The notes beneath the pieces are model-generated. The model had not been told where the DNA came from. It did not search any database and worked only from the letters and a program-made list of their open reading frames with translations. Of a DNA stretch of 64,000 nt, positions 35,345 through 44,747 are shown piece by piece (position 1 is the first letter of the stretch; each line of letters starts with the position of its first letter). The DNA is from Enterococcus sp. DIV0212c (GTDB lineage Bacteria > Bacillota > Bacilli > Lactobacillales > Enterococcaceae), in assembly GCF_017377505.1 (NCBI RefSeq), contig NZ_JAFREN010000014.1:1-64000 (forward strand), read 5' to 3'. The position numbers and the translations under genes were made by a program.

Positions 35345-36589
35345 TCAGTCCTCAATTTTACTTTGTTCTCCAATCACTCGATTGATCAAATAAAATAAAC
35401 AGGTCCCCACGCCAATAATTAAAATAGCTAAATAAAAGGCATAAATTTTTGATCCAGTTAAATCAGAAATCGTTCCTGTCAAAGATGGCACAATCACTGA
35501 AGCCGACATTCCAAAAAAGTTAAATACTCCATACATTGTTGCAACACTACCTTTAGGCGCAGATTCTCCTAGCCAAGAAATGATGATCGGCTCAACCGCT
35601 AACTTCCCGAAAAATCCATATGCCATAATTCCGATCACTAAAATCGTTTGATTTGTGGTCGTTACCGTTAAAAACAACACACTAGCTGCTAGTACTTCAA
35701 GTAAAATAATCAACTGAATTTTTTTGTTAGGCAGACTATCAGCAATCCGGCTAAAAATAAGTGCACCGGGTATTGCTGTAAAAAAGACTAAGGATGAAGC
35801 TAATCCGATTGATGTTCCAGAAAAACCTTTTTCCGTTTCTAAAAAATTAGGCAGCCACGTATCGATCAAATAATACGTATACAATGTTGAAAAATACAGG
35901 ATATAAGCGGAAATCATTCGTGGTTTAAATAGCGCTTTGATGGACGTTCGTTTTCTCACCTCAGCGTCTTTATTAATAACAACTGGCTTTTTTGTTTTTT
36001 CTAAGCGAATATAACGTAAAAACATAATGATCGATAATAAAATCAAGACAATTGTAGCAAAAATCAAAGTTTGCCATGGCAGCAGACCTGTTCCTACTAA
36101 ATAACTGGAAGAAATCAAGCCTAAACCACTGCCGATCGCTGTTCCACTATTGACTATTGCTGTCGCTAGACTTCTTTTAGAAACTGGCACATATTCTGCA
36201 GTCAAAGAATAGGCTACACCATAATACGTGCCACAACCTAGTCCAGCTAAAATACTTCCAATAAACACAAGACTGATATTTTGCGCTAAACCAACAACTA
36301 ATGCACCCAAACCAAACAATAAAAAACCAGGAATCAGAATTTGTTTTTTTCCTAATTTATCTACTAGTAATCCTGAAGGTATTTGCATACAAACATAGCC
36401 TAAAAAATAAAAACTTGATATATGACCAAGCTGAGCATCGGTTGCACCACCAAAATAATCACTAATAATTGGATAAATAGGCGTCAAAACTGTTCGATAG
36501 ATCCAAATAACGATCCAGCCGATTGTTAGTATATAGATAATTTGTTTCCAGTATGGCATTCGTCTCTTTTTTTCTTTGATTACATCCAT
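35345..36589 (-). CDS. MFS transporter (allantoin cluster, copy 2)
   Basis: 414 aa from ATG 36589, with AAAGGAG upstream; a longer reading to 36682 is rejected. Twelve hydrophobic segments and the MFS signature between helices 2 and 3 (GLLVDKLGKKQILIPG). It is clearly paralogous to the carrier at 39850: both share GCGTYYG/GCGSFYGxAYSLT, ATAIVNSG and GFFGKLAVEPIIISWLGE. Both flank allantoinase and the allantoin permease, so they probably move a pathway compound such as allantoate, ureidoglycolate, oxalurate or waste oxamate. A terminator (about 36692-36738) separates it from allB, so it has its own promoter. Confidence 0.8.
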   Translation of the reverse strand: MDVIKEKKRRMPYWKQIIYILTIGWIVIWIYRTVLTPIYPIISDYFGGATDAQLGHISSFYFLGYVCMQIPSGLLVDKLGKKQILIPGFLLFGLGALVVGLAQNISLVFIGSILAGLGCGTYYGVAYSLTAEYVPVSKRSLATAIVNSGTAIGSGLGLISSSYLVGTGLLPWQTLIFATIVLILLSIIMFLRYIRLEKTKKPVVINKDAEVRKRTSIKALFKPRMISAYILYFSTLYTYYLIDTWLPNFLETEKGFSGTSIGLASSLVFFTAIPGALIFSRIADSLPNKKIQLIILLEVLAASVLFLTVTTTNQTILVIGIMAYGFFGKLAVEPIIISWLGESAPKGSVATMYGVFNFFGMSASVIVPSLTGTISDLTGSKIYAFYLAILIIGVGTCLFYLINRVIGEQSKIED

Positions 36590-36691
36590 ATTTATGTTCT
36601 CCTTTATCAAGTTACACCAATTAAATGAGTAGTTCCATTTAATTTTTTTCCAAGAATAATATGAGAATTGATTGAATTTCATTCAAAAATA

Positions 36692-36738
36692 GGAACACTC
36701 AGACAATAAAAATAATTATTTTTATGTTTGAGTGTTCC
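36692..36738 (-). terminator. Terminator between allB and the MFS gene
   Basis: GGAACACTCA (36692-36701) and TGAGTGTTCC (36729-36738), with T-runs on the minus-strand 3' side (TATTTTTGAAT). Confidence 0.7.
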
Positions 36739-36759
36739 TTGGCTATTTTATTAATTTTT

Positions 36760-38127
36760 TTATTTCTTGATAAACGCTCCTACAAAGTCTGTTGAAACAC
36801 CCGTTTCTTTATCATAAATAAGATGACCTCGTAAAATAGTTTGCATCACTTGTGCACCGATTTCACGACCAATATAAGGACTGATTTTGTTACGATATTC
36901 TAGATCTTCAGCTTTTAATGTGTACGGTGCATTTGGTTTGATCAAAACAAAGTCGGCATCTTTCCCAATACTGATACGGCCTTTTTGATCTAAATCATAG
37001 CGATCAGCTGGATTTACAGCAATAATATCAGCAAATTGTTTTAATGACATTCCTCTTTTTTGAACCCCTTCGTCAAAAAGAACGTCAACATTGTTTTGAA
37101 CACCAGAAATGCCGCCCCATGCTTCAAATGCATTGTCTTTATCTTTTAAATCTGGTGTACATGGCGAGTGGTCAGATGTCACAAAATCAATTTCTCCTGA
37201 TAAGACTTTTTCCCACATGCCGTTTTGATTTTCTTTGTCGCGAATCGGCGGTGAACATTTTACGACTGGACCAATCGCATCTAATTCATCTGTATCAAAG
37301 TAAAGATAATGTGTACATGTCTCACAGGTTACATCAACACCTGCTTCTCTTGCCTTAGTCACTTCTTCCACACCTTCTGGACAAGCAATATGGCAAATAT
37401 GGATACGACAACCTGTTTCTTTAGCAAATAAAATTGCTCTGCGGATTGGTTCTACCTCAGTAAAAACAGGACGAGTTGCAACGTACGCTTTTAGAGTCGT
37501 TTCACCATTTTTATAAGCGATTTCTCCTAATTTATCTGTAATTGCTGCATTTTCCGCATGAATTGCTAAAACTTTACCTGTTTTAGCTACTTGTTTCATT
37601 CCTTCATAAAGAGAATAATCATCTACATTCATAAAATCGCCATCGATGCTACGGTCACCACACGTTGCCATAAAACACTTATATGCTGCAACGCCACCAT
37701 CATTTAACTCTTGAATGCCACCTTTAAGATTAAAGGGTACTAAACCGCCAAATGAGCCTACATCTGATTTTAATTTCCCTTTGCCAGCAGTATATTTTAT
37801 CTCTAGCGATTCACCATCAACGGTTGCTGGGACTTGGTTTAAAGGCATTTCCATAAACGACGTTACGCCACCTTTAGCACACGAAGCAGTTCCTGTGATA
37901 TAACCTTCCCATTGATCACGATAACCGCCGCCAGGATCAGTAATATGCACATGAGCATCAACCATCCCTGGACTAACAACTAAACCTGAAGCATCAATTA
38001 CTTTTTTAGCTTCTCCTAAGTCATTACCAATTGCTGCAATCACACCATCTTTTACGGCAACATCAGTTTTAACTTCTCCTGACTCCAAAATCACTAAGCC
38101 ATTTTTGATTACTAAATCATAACTCAT
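36760..38127 (-). CDS. allB: Allantoinase
   Basis: 455 aa amidohydrolase. The metal motif HVH is at H59 and H61 (VDAHVHITDPG), the carbamylated Lys in AAYKCFMATCG, further ligands in LAIHAEN and CHIACPEG, and the catalytic Asp in FVTSDHSPC. It opens the hydantoin ring of allantoin to allantoate, the first step of the pathway. Length and motifs are those of bacterial AllB/PucH; a dihydropyrimidinase is less likely in this cluster. The start is preceded by TTTAGGAGGAAA, which is also the end of a family 2 repeat fragment. Confidence 0.95.
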   Translation of the reverse strand: MSYDLVIKNGLVILESGEVKTDVAVKDGVIAAIGNDLGEAKKVIDASGLVVSPGMVDAHVHITDPGGGYRDQWEGYITGTASCAKGGVTSFMEMPLNQVPATVDGESLEIKYTAGKGKLKSDVGSFGGLVPFNLKGGIQELNDGGVAAYKCFMATCGDRSIDGDFMNVDDYSLYEGMKQVAKTGKVLAIHAENAAITDKLGEIAYKNGETTLKAYVATRPVFTEVEPIRRAILFAKETGCRIHICHIACPEGVEEVTKAREAGVDVTCETCTHYLYFDTDELDAIGPVVKCSPPIRDKENQNGMWEKVLSGEIDFVTSDHSPCTPDLKDKDNAFEAWGGISGVQNNVDVLFDEGVQKRGMSLKQFADIIAVNPADRYDLDQKGRISIGKDADFVLIKPNAPYTLKAEDLEYRNKISPYIGREIGAQVMQTILRGHLIYDKETGVSTDFVGAFIKK

Positions 38128-38142
38128 TTGCTTTCCTCCTAA

Positions 38143-38187
38143 ATTTAAAAGCGCAGCAGGCTAACCTACCAAGCTAGTTTTTTAAAG
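38143..38187 (-). repeat. Dispersed repeat, family 2, fragment before allB
   Basis: On the minus strand: CTAGCTTGGTAGGTTAGCC, then GCTTTTAAATTTAGGAGGA. Only the outer ends are recognisable. The right end again forms the ribosome binding site of the next gene. Confidence 0.45.
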
Positions 38188-38205
38188 TTGAATGAATCGA
38201 ACTCA

Positions 38206-39675
38206 TTAAGCTTGTTCCTTTTTGTCAAAAAATTTTCTTAGTATTAAATATAAACAAAATGCTGAGCCAAAGCCAGCGATCCAAGAAATATCTGAGACCA
38301 CTTTTAGAGCAGGAATAAAATTACCACTTAAACAGATAATCAACGCAACAACTGTAGCAACATACGCTGGTTTATTCAATCCTTTATAGATGTTATGGCT
38401 ATTGTCTGCCGTTTGATCCATGTACAACTGATTCAGATCGATTTTTTGCTTCTGAACAAAATAGTAATTTGCGATCATCGTTCCTGCAACTGGACCTAAT
38501 ACTGCACCGATCGTATTCAGGAAGATAAAAATACTAGCAGAATTTTCCATTAACTTCCACGGCATAATCAGAAAACTGATAACACTGGCTAACAAAACAC
38601 CTTTTTTATAATCCACCTTCTTCGGAAATAATGCACATAACTGATAAGCAGCCGGAATAATATTCCCCGTTGCATTTGTAGAAACTGTTGTTAATAAGAA
38701 TACAAGCATCGCAACAATAATTGCAAATGAATTATCCCAACGATTAACGATATTTAGAATATTCCATTCTTGAATGCCGTAACGAATGGAGCCGCCAATC
38801 AAAATCACTACACTTGAAAAAGCAAAAATCCCATAACCAACTAAGAAACTAGCCGTTTGACCAATTGTTTGATCTTTTGTTGATTTTGCATTTTGAGTAA
38901 AGTCTGACACGCTTGCTCCTGGAGCAGCCCAAACAGCTAAAACTGAATTAATGATCATAAAATAGACAAATACTGGCGAAATATTATGTGTTGCTCCAGT
39001 GACATCGTACGAAAGAATAGGGCCCAAGCCTCCAGCAGCTTGAATCGCCCAAATCGCCATACCACCAAAAACAATATAAATCAACGGACTCAAGATAGCT
39101 GTGAATTTGTTAAGAATCTTTCCTCCACCAAAACCGATAAGCATATTCACCGCCCAAAAAAGCGTAAAAGCGATCAACCCTGGAATAGAAATGCCTAAAA
39201 TCATCGTATCTCCGCCAAGTGTCAAAAAGCCTGGCCAAATCTTACCAATCAAAATCAATAATGCCAATGAACCTGTATAATTCTGCAAACCAAACCAAGC
39301 AATTGCAGCAACACATCCTCTTAGAAATCCCGGTAGTTTCGCTCCGATATCTCCATAAGTCGAGCGTAAATGAATGGCAAAAGGAATTCCGTATTTTGAC
39401 CCTGCACGACCATTAAAGGTCATAAACAAAGCAACCGCTAATGCACTTAGTACCAAAGCTAACATAATATTAATTGGAGAAAGTCCTAAAAATAGAAAAC
39501 CTCCTACGGCAGTGTAATTGGGAATATTATGAACAGAGCCCATCCATAGCGTAAAATAATTCATTTTTCCCATCATTCTTTTTGACAACGATTTTGGCAG
39601 CAGATCTTCATTGTATCCACGTTCTCGATATCGTTGAAGTTCGTCTTCCGTGATTTGATAATCTTGGGTTTCCAT
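38206..39675 (-). CDS. Allantoin permease (NCS1 family)
   Basis: 489 aa with about twelve hydrophobic segments. NCS1 features: an N-terminal cytoplasmic tail, then SLSKRMMGKMNYFTLWMGSVHNIPNYTAVGGFLFLG, SKYGIPFAIHLRSTYG, and NTIGAVLGPVAGTMIANYY. It is related to B. subtilis PucI and E. coli AllP, which bring in allantoin with a cation. It is preceded by a cre-like site (39689-39702) next to its ribosome binding site. allB follows 78 nt downstream and is probably cotranscribed. Confidence 0.9.
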   Translation of the reverse strand: METQDYQITEDELQRYRERGYNEDLLPKSLSKRMMGKMNYFTLWMGSVHNIPNYTAVGGFLFLGLSPINIMLALVLSALAVALFMTFNGRAGSKYGIPFAIHLRSTYGDIGAKLPGFLRGCVAAIAWFGLQNYTGSLALLILIGKIWPGFLTLGGDTMILGISIPGLIAFTLFWAVNMLIGFGGGKILNKFTAILSPLIYIVFGGMAIWAIQAAGGLGPILSYDVTGATHNISPVFVYFMIINSVLAVWAAPGASVSDFTQNAKSTKDQTIGQTASFLVGYGIFAFSSVVILIGGSIRYGIQEWNILNIVNRWDNSFAIIVAMLVFLLTTVSTNATGNIIPAAYQLCALFPKKVDYKKGVLLASVISFLIMPWKLMENSASIFIFLNTIGAVLGPVAGTMIANYYFVQKQKIDLNQLYMDQTADNSHNIYKGLNKPAYVATVVALIICLSGNFIPALKVVSDISWIAGFGSAFCLYLILRKFFDKKEQA

Positions 39676-39688
39676 TAATTCGCCTCCT

Positions 39689-39702
39689 TTAAAGCGCTTT
39701 CA
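39689..39702 (-). promoter_or_regulatory. cre-like site before the allantoin permease
   Basis: On the minus strand TGAAAGCGCTTTAA fits the CcpA consensus TGWNANCGNTNNCA except for one base. It lies just upstream of the Shine-Dalgarno sequence, a position suited to roadblock repression. Confidence 0.55.
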
Positions 39703-39766
39703 TGCGTTGAGTTTCCAAATAAACTATTATTTTATGTAACACTTATAGCATAATTAGATAAAAAAT

Positions 39767-39830
39767 ATGATGTGTTTAAATTCTGTCCACTATATTTCGT
39801 TTCAGAAGCTAAACACATCATTATTTTTTT
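39767..39830 (-). terminator. Terminator after the MFS gene at 39850
   Basis: ATGATGTGTTTA (39769-39780) and TAAACACATCAT (39810-39821), with T-rich flanks on both strands. Confidence 0.6.
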
Positions 39831-39849
39831 CTTTATTTAGTACAAGGAC

Positions 39850-41127
39850 TTATTCAGCACTTGCTTTCTTTTTATTCAAATTAGCAAGTAAGAACAATGT
39901 TGTTCCGACTACAAGTAGAATAACTGAAATATAAAAGCCCATTTCTTTAGAACCAGTTGCATCAGAAATCGAACCTGTCAATGTTGGTGCAATAACTGAA
40001 GACATCATTCCGAAAAAGTTGAATACGCCAAGTGTTGTACCAATACCAACTTTAGGGGCATTTTCACCCAACCATGAAATAATGATTGGCTCTACAGCTA
40101 ATTTTCCTAAGAAACCATACAAAATCAAACCAATTAATAAAATTGTTGAATTTGTTGCTTGAACAGTCAACAGTAACATTACTGCTGCTAAGAATTCTAA
40201 AATCACGATAAATTGTACTTTTTTGTGCATAAATTTATCAGCTAAACGACTAAAGAATAATGCTCCTGGAATTGAAGCAAAGGCTACAAGAGAAGCAGAA
40301 AATCCGATTGCTGCGCCTTCAAATCCTCTTTCAGTTCCAAGGAAGTTAGGCAACCATGTAACTGTCATATAATACGCATAACAAGTAGCAAAGTATAAAA
40401 TATAAGCAAATAACATTTTTGGTGCGAATAATTTTTTCACTGAAACATGTTCTTTTTCCACAACTGGAGCATCATTTTTTTCAGCCTCAGCTACTTCTGC
40501 TGCTTCAGTTTGTGCTAAAAATTCAGCATCTTCTTTATTGTTACGAATAATTGCAATAAACGCTACTAGCATCACAACGATCAATGCTACTGAAATGTAC
40601 ATCATTGTTTGCCATGGGAATTGTAATTGTACCACTAAGAAACTAGATAAAATCAAGCCTAATCCTGAACCTACTGCTGATCCACTGTTTACGATAGCTG
40701 TAGAAAAACTTCTTTTTTCTTGCGGAATGTTTTGAGAAGTTAAAGAATATGCTGAACCGTAGAAAGATCCACAACCTAACCCTGCTAAAACACTACCAAA
40801 ATAAATCATTGAAATGCTTGTTGCTTGAGAGATCAAGAAAGCGGCAATTCCGAAAACAACAAATCCTGGAATCAATACTTTTTTCTTACCGATCTTATCA
40901 ACCAAAAATCCTGCTGGAATCTGCATCGCAACATAACCGAAAAAGTAACAAGTAGAAATAAAACCTAAAGCTGTATCAGAGATATTCCCGCCAAGTGACT
41001 CATTGATTTGTGGATAAGCAGGTGATAAAGCTGAGCGATACACCCATATCGTTACCCAACCGGCACATAACAAAATAACAATTTTTTTCCAATAATCCAT
41101 TCCTGAACCCTTAACTTTTGCATCCAT
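39850..41127 (-). CDS. MFS transporter (allantoin cluster, copy 1)
   Basis: 425 aa with twelve hydrophobic segments and a charged loop between helices 6 and 7 that is longer than in its paralogue at 35345 (EDAEFLAQTEAAEVAEAEKND). MFS motif GFLVDKIGKKKVLIPG. Its promoter region has a perfect cre site (41228-41241) and a CACAAACTT/AAGTTTGTG dyad (41265-41288), the same combination as before allC, so it belongs to the allantoin regulon. The substrate is not readable; with two near-identical carriers, one may import an alternative ureide and one may export oxamate. Confidence 0.82.
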   Translation of the reverse strand: MDAKVKGSGMDYWKKIVILLCAGWVTIWVYRSALSPAYPQINESLGGNISDTALGFISTCYFFGYVAMQIPAGFLVDKIGKKKVLIPGFVVFGIAAFLISQATSISMIYFGSVLAGLGCGSFYGSAYSLTSQNIPQEKRSFSTAIVNSGSAVGSGLGLILSSFLVVQLQFPWQTMMYISVALIVVMLVAFIAIIRNNKEDAEFLAQTEAAEVAEAEKNDAPVVEKEHVSVKKLFAPKMLFAYILYFATCYAYYMTVTWLPNFLGTERGFEGAAIGFSASLVAFASIPGALFFSRLADKFMHKKVQFIVILEFLAAVMLLLTVQATNSTILLIGLILYGFLGKLAVEPIIISWLGENAPKVGIGTTLGVFNFFGMMSSVIAPTLTGSISDATGSKEMGFYISVILLVVGTTLFLLANLNKKKASAE

Positions 41128-41227
41128 GTCTTTTCCTCCAATGTCCTCATTTATGTGTTTGAATGAAAAAAGGTTTGTGCAATTTTCATTTCAATACATA
41201 ATCAAACAACTTCTTATTCGCTTTAAT

Positions 41228-41288
41228 TGTAAGCGGTAGCAAACTTTCACGCATCATTATTTTTCACAAACTTGTCAAAAAGTTTGTG
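41228..41288 (-). promoter_or_regulatory. cre site and candidate PucR dyad before the MFS gene
   Basis: 41228-41241 TGTAAGCGGTAGCA matches the CcpA consensus fully. 41265-41288 is an inverted repeat, CACAAACTT, 6 nt, AAGTTTGTG. A further GTTTGTGC lies at 41173-41180. The CACAAA/TTTGTG dyad recurs before allC (53987-54010), and half sites lie near 42643. Confidence 0.6.
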
Positions 41289-41337
41289 CAAAGCGAACAA
41301 TCGGATGTTCTTTCACACAAACAATTTGACTTCGTTA

Positions 41338-42546
41338 TTATTTTTTATAAACGGTTAATGCAGCTTTAACTGCTTCACCTTTGGCAATATCTGCGCCGTA
41401 ATAATTAAGCGCTCCTTCTAGTGCAGATAACACATGAAGTACATTTGATTTTCTACTGCTATATCCCATATTTCCAATACGCCAAACTTTTCCTTGTAAC
41501 GCACCGAAAGAAGAAGCAATTTCAACCCCAAATTCATCCAACATCAATGATCGAACTTTTTCACCATCGATACCGTTTGGAATCATGATCGGTGTAACTG
41601 TTGGCATTTTAGTTGTTAAATCGCCATAAAAGCCTAATCCCATTGCTTTGATACCAGCAACGATCGCTTGGTCATTTTGGGCATGACGTGCATACACATT
41701 ATCCATACCTTCTTTGATCAGCATTCTTAACCCTTCATGCAGGCCGTAAATCATGCTTGTCGCTTCAGTATGATGATTGATTCGTTCTTCACTCCAATAA
41801 CGCTGTAATTGGCTTAAATCAAGGTAATTGCTGCTAATATGATTGGCATTGCGGATATCTTTGCTTAATCCTAATTCTTTTTGGTAACGAGAAGTTAAAA
41901 CTTTTTCTACGCGGTCATTATAAGTGATTAATGACAAACCAGAAGGAACACTCACACACTTTTGTGTGCCTGCAATAGCAATATCTACACCCCACGCATC
42001 AACTTCAAGCGGCACTCCGCCATAGGTTGCTACCATATCTACAACAAAGAAAATATCATTTTCCTTACAGTGTTCACCGATTTTTTCTAACGACTGCATT
42101 TGACCGTTGGCTGTTTCGCCATGAACCATAGCTACAATTTTTGGTTGAAATTTTTTGATTTCTTCAATTACTGTTTCTTGTTCAAAAGGTGCGTCCCATT
42201 CTTTTTCAAGATAATGAATATCAGCTTGAGCACGCTCACAAATTTCACCTAAAAGATAAGCAAATCGACCATAAACTGGGATCAAGACTTTATCACCTGG
42301 TTCGATCAAAGCAATCAGTGCTGCTTCTAAACCAGAACGGGAAGTTCCATCGATCGCAAAAGCTTGCTCATTTTTCGTGCCAAAAGGAATCTTGATCATT
42401 TCTTTTACTTCATCCATAATTTGTAGAAAGGCTGGATCAAATTGCCCTAAAATAGAAGCAGACATTGCTCTTAGCGCTGCTGGATGCGCCTCTACTGGCC
42501 CTGGAGTCATGATTGTTCTACTTGGTACTGTTAATTCTGAAAACAT
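41338..42546 (-). CDS. pucG: (S)-ureidoglycine-glyoxylate aminotransferase
   Basis: 402 aa from ATG 42546 (GAGGAAT upstream); the in-frame region up to 42717 has no homologous look and is left out. Class V PLP aminotransferase with the PLP lysine K196 (GGTQKC-like AGTQKCVSVPSG), TPGPVE near the start, IDGTSRSGLEAAL, and SNYLDLSQLQRYWSEERINHHTEA. These match my memory of B. subtilis PucG closely. It moves the amino group of ureidoglycine to glyoxylate (or another keto acid), giving oxalurate and glycine. It is monocistronic and divergent from pucR. Confidence 0.9.
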   Translation of the reverse strand: MFSELTVPSRTIMTPGPVEAHPAALRAMSASILGQFDPAFLQIMDEVKEMIKIPFGTKNEQAFAIDGTSRSGLEAALIALIEPGDKVLIPVYGRFAYLLGEICERAQADIHYLEKEWDAPFEQETVIEEIKKFQPKIVAMVHGETANGQMQSLEKIGEHCKENDIFFVVDMVATYGGVPLEVDAWGVDIAIAGTQKCVSVPSGLSLITYNDRVEKVLTSRYQKELGLSKDIRNANHISSNYLDLSQLQRYWSEERINHHTEATSMIYGLHEGLRMLIKEGMDNVYARHAQNDQAIVAGIKAMGLGFYGDLTTKMPTVTPIMIPNGIDGEKVRSLMLDEFGVEIASSFGALQGKVWRIGNMGYSSRKSNVLHVLSALEGALNYYGADIAKGEAVKAALTVYKK

Positions 42547-42736
42547 AACTATTCCTCTTTTCCGTTTTAATTTCATCCTACCCTTATAATAAAATAAATC
42601 ATTGTCACTTTTGAATAAATAATTTGAATTTTCGGTTATTTGGCACAAACCATTCTTGAATCTGCATGCGCTATCATTTACAATAGAGATATTCATCTCT
42701 TTTAAAAAAGCTAACACCTTATTATAACAAAAATAA

Positions 42737-43048
42737 CTCGTTCATGCTTTCCTATTTTTCTGTCGAGGACAAACGGGCTTGCTACGCTTTTTTATTATTT
42801 AGCTTCATGAGCTTACCTCTCGGTAAAAAGATAAAATCTGCCTGTGACTAAAAGCATCACATTCATATTTTCCTATTTTTCTGTCGAGGACAAACGAGCT
42901 CATTACGCTTTTTTATTATCTAGCTTCATGAGCTTCCCTCTCGGTAAAAAGATAAAATCTGCCTGTGACTAAAAGCGTCACATTCATATTTTCCTATTTT
43001 TCTGTCGAGGTTAAACGAGCTCATTACGCTTTTAAAATTAGGAGGAAA
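42737..43048 (+). repeat. Dispersed repeat, family 2, tandem array before pucR
   Basis: About two and a half copies in tandem with a 121-bp period: CCTATTTTTCTGTCGAGG at 42751, 42872 and 42993. Each full unit reads AGCTTCATGAGCTT, CTCTCGGTAAAAAGATAAAA, a hairpin GTGACTAAAAGC..TCAC, then CCTATTTTTCTGTCGAGG and GAGCTCATTACGCTTTT. The last unit ends in TTAGGAGGAAA, the ribosome binding site of pucR. The two full units differ at only a few positions, so the duplication is recent. Confidence 0.85.
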
Positions 43049-43052
43049 TTCA

Positions 43053-44693
43053 TTGACTACATTAGAAGATTTATTAAAAATCCCACGATTTTCCGATTTA
43101 AAATTATTAACGAATCCTACTAAAGCCAACACAATTGTTGAAAGTATCGAAATTTCTGAAACGCCTGATGTGGCAAATTTTATTCCTAAGAAGATTTTCC
43201 TTTTAACAACTGCAATGGTTTATAAAAATAATCAACAAGACTTAATCTCTTTGATCGATTCTTTAAAAGAACAAGAAGCTGCTGGTATCGGGATTAAAGT
43301 TGGTCGTTTTATTGAAGCTATCGATCCAGAGGTTGTGGCCTATGCAAATAAAATCAATTTTCCAGTTGTCCAAGTTCCAAGCTCTCAGCCTTTAGGCGCT
43401 TTGTTGCATCAGTTACTGAACTTTTTATGGGATACCAAAACCGAACAATTAAGTTATGCTTTAGATATTCAAAAACGTTTTTCAGATTTGCTGATCCACG
43501 ACGTAAGTATCGCACGATTTGTCGCTGACTTTGGTAAAATGATCAATACTCCAGTGATTTTATTAAGCCCTTACCGTAAAGTAATTGCTCATTCTAAACA
43601 TTTTACCCAGGCTTCAAAACCTGCCGAATATTATGTAGAGCAACTTGCTAATAAGTACGATAGTTGGATTGAAGACGATCATGCCTCGTTTATGATCAAA
43701 GACTTAAATCAAACACCTTTGCAAATCGCTGGATTTTCAGTCACGGTAAATAGCTACTTCCCACATTATTTATTGATTTTAAATCCAGAACAAGTTCCCT
43801 ATCCGATGTCGGAATTTGCTGTGGAGCAGGCTTGTTTAGTATTGTCCTTTATGTTGTATAAAAATCAAAAGGTCCAAGAATCGCTGGATTTTCTGAAAAG
43901 CGACTTTTTAGGACAATTGATCGAGTACCAGCAAACACCTCACCAATCGAAACGAGATTGGCTGGATTTAGGCGCAAACTATGGCTTAAAGAAAAGTTCA
44001 CAGTATCAAATTGTATATGCTATTTGCAGTCAAACAACGGCTACTGCAACAAAAATCAAGTACCAACAAGAAGAAAGCGACGTTGCCTTTCAATGGCTAC
44101 AGGAAACTTTGCCGCTCAAAGTTAAGCATATCAGCATCTTCAAAGTAAAAAACACGAATCATCTAGCAATTTTAATTCAAAGTAAAGTAGATGATTTGGA
44201 TAAAATTTTAAGTGAAATTTCTTTAGAGCTATCTGAAAAACTACCGATCAGGTTAACTTTTGCTTTAGGAAATCTATATGAGACGACCGAACAAATTGCT
44301 AATTCCTTTATTGAAGCAAAAACGGCTCATGAAGAGATGCTGACGATGACAAACGCGCCATTGACTCATCGGTATCACCCTAAAGGAATGAAGAGTTTAT
44401 TTGAAAAAATGAGTCTTGAGGATATTCATTATTTTTGTGAAACAACGTTAAAAGAACTGGCTTATCCTGTGGAAGATTCATTTATTGAACTTCGCAAAAC
44501 GTTACAATGTTATTTAAGTTTCCAATGTGAAATTTCAAAAACAGCAAAAGAAATGTATTTACACCGAAATACGATTAAATATCGAATTGATCATTGCGCC
44601 AAATTATTAGGAAAAAACATTCAAGATCCCACGAATAGTTTGAATTTACGTTTAGCCTTGGAACTGTCTGGACGATCTAATCAACAACAATAA
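43053..44693 (+). CDS. pucR: PucR-family regulator of the allantoin cluster
   Basis: 546 aa from TTG 43053, with GGAGGAAA 7 nt upstream and no better start downstream. The N-terminal PucR domain (residues 1-125: FSDLKLLTNPTKANTIVESIEISETPDV) probably senses the inducer. A middle GGDEF-like CdaR part follows. The C-terminal PucR helix-turn-helix spans about 490-540 (CEISKTAKEMYLHRNTIKYRIDHCAKLLG). In Bacillus PucR activates uptake and breakdown of purines and allantoin. It is the only regulator in the cluster and is divergent from pucG. The direction of control (activator or repressor) is inferred from family members. Confidence 0.88.
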   Translation: MTTLEDLLKIPRFSDLKLLTNPTKANTIVESIEISETPDVANFIPKKIFLLTTAMVYKNNQQDLISLIDSLKEQEAAGIGIKVGRFIEAIDPEVVAYANKINFPVVQVPSSQPLGALLHQLLNFLWDTKTEQLSYALDIQKRFSDLLIHDVSIARFVADFGKMINTPVILLSPYRKVIAHSKHFTQASKPAEYYVEQLANKYDSWIEDDHASFMIKDLNQTPLQIAGFSVTVNSYFPHYLLILNPEQVPYPMSEFAVEQACLVLSFMLYKNQKVQESLDFLKSDFLGQLIEYQQTPHQSKRDWLDLGANYGLKKSSQYQIVYAICSQTTATATKIKYQQEESDVAFQWLQETLPLKVKHISIFKVKNTNHLAILIQSKVDDLDKILSEISLELSEKLPIRLTFALGNLYETTEQIANSFIEAKTAHEEMLTMTNAPLTHRYHPKGMKSLFEKMSLEDIHYFCETTLKELAYPVEDSFIELRKTLQCYLSFQCEISKTAKEMYLHRNTIKYRIDHCAKLLGKNIQDPTNSLNLRLALELSGRSNQQQ

Positions 44694-44699
44694 CAAAAA

Positions 44700-44742
44700 G
44701 AAGCTGAAAGAACACTAGATTGTTCTTTCAACTTCTTTTTTA
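44700..44742. terminator. Bidirectional terminator between pucR and the carbamate kinase gene
   Basis: GAAGCTGAAAGAAC and GTTCTTTCAACTTC arms with an 8-nt loop, T-run on the plus strand and A-rich start. Confidence 0.8.
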
Positions 44743-44747
44743 TTTTT

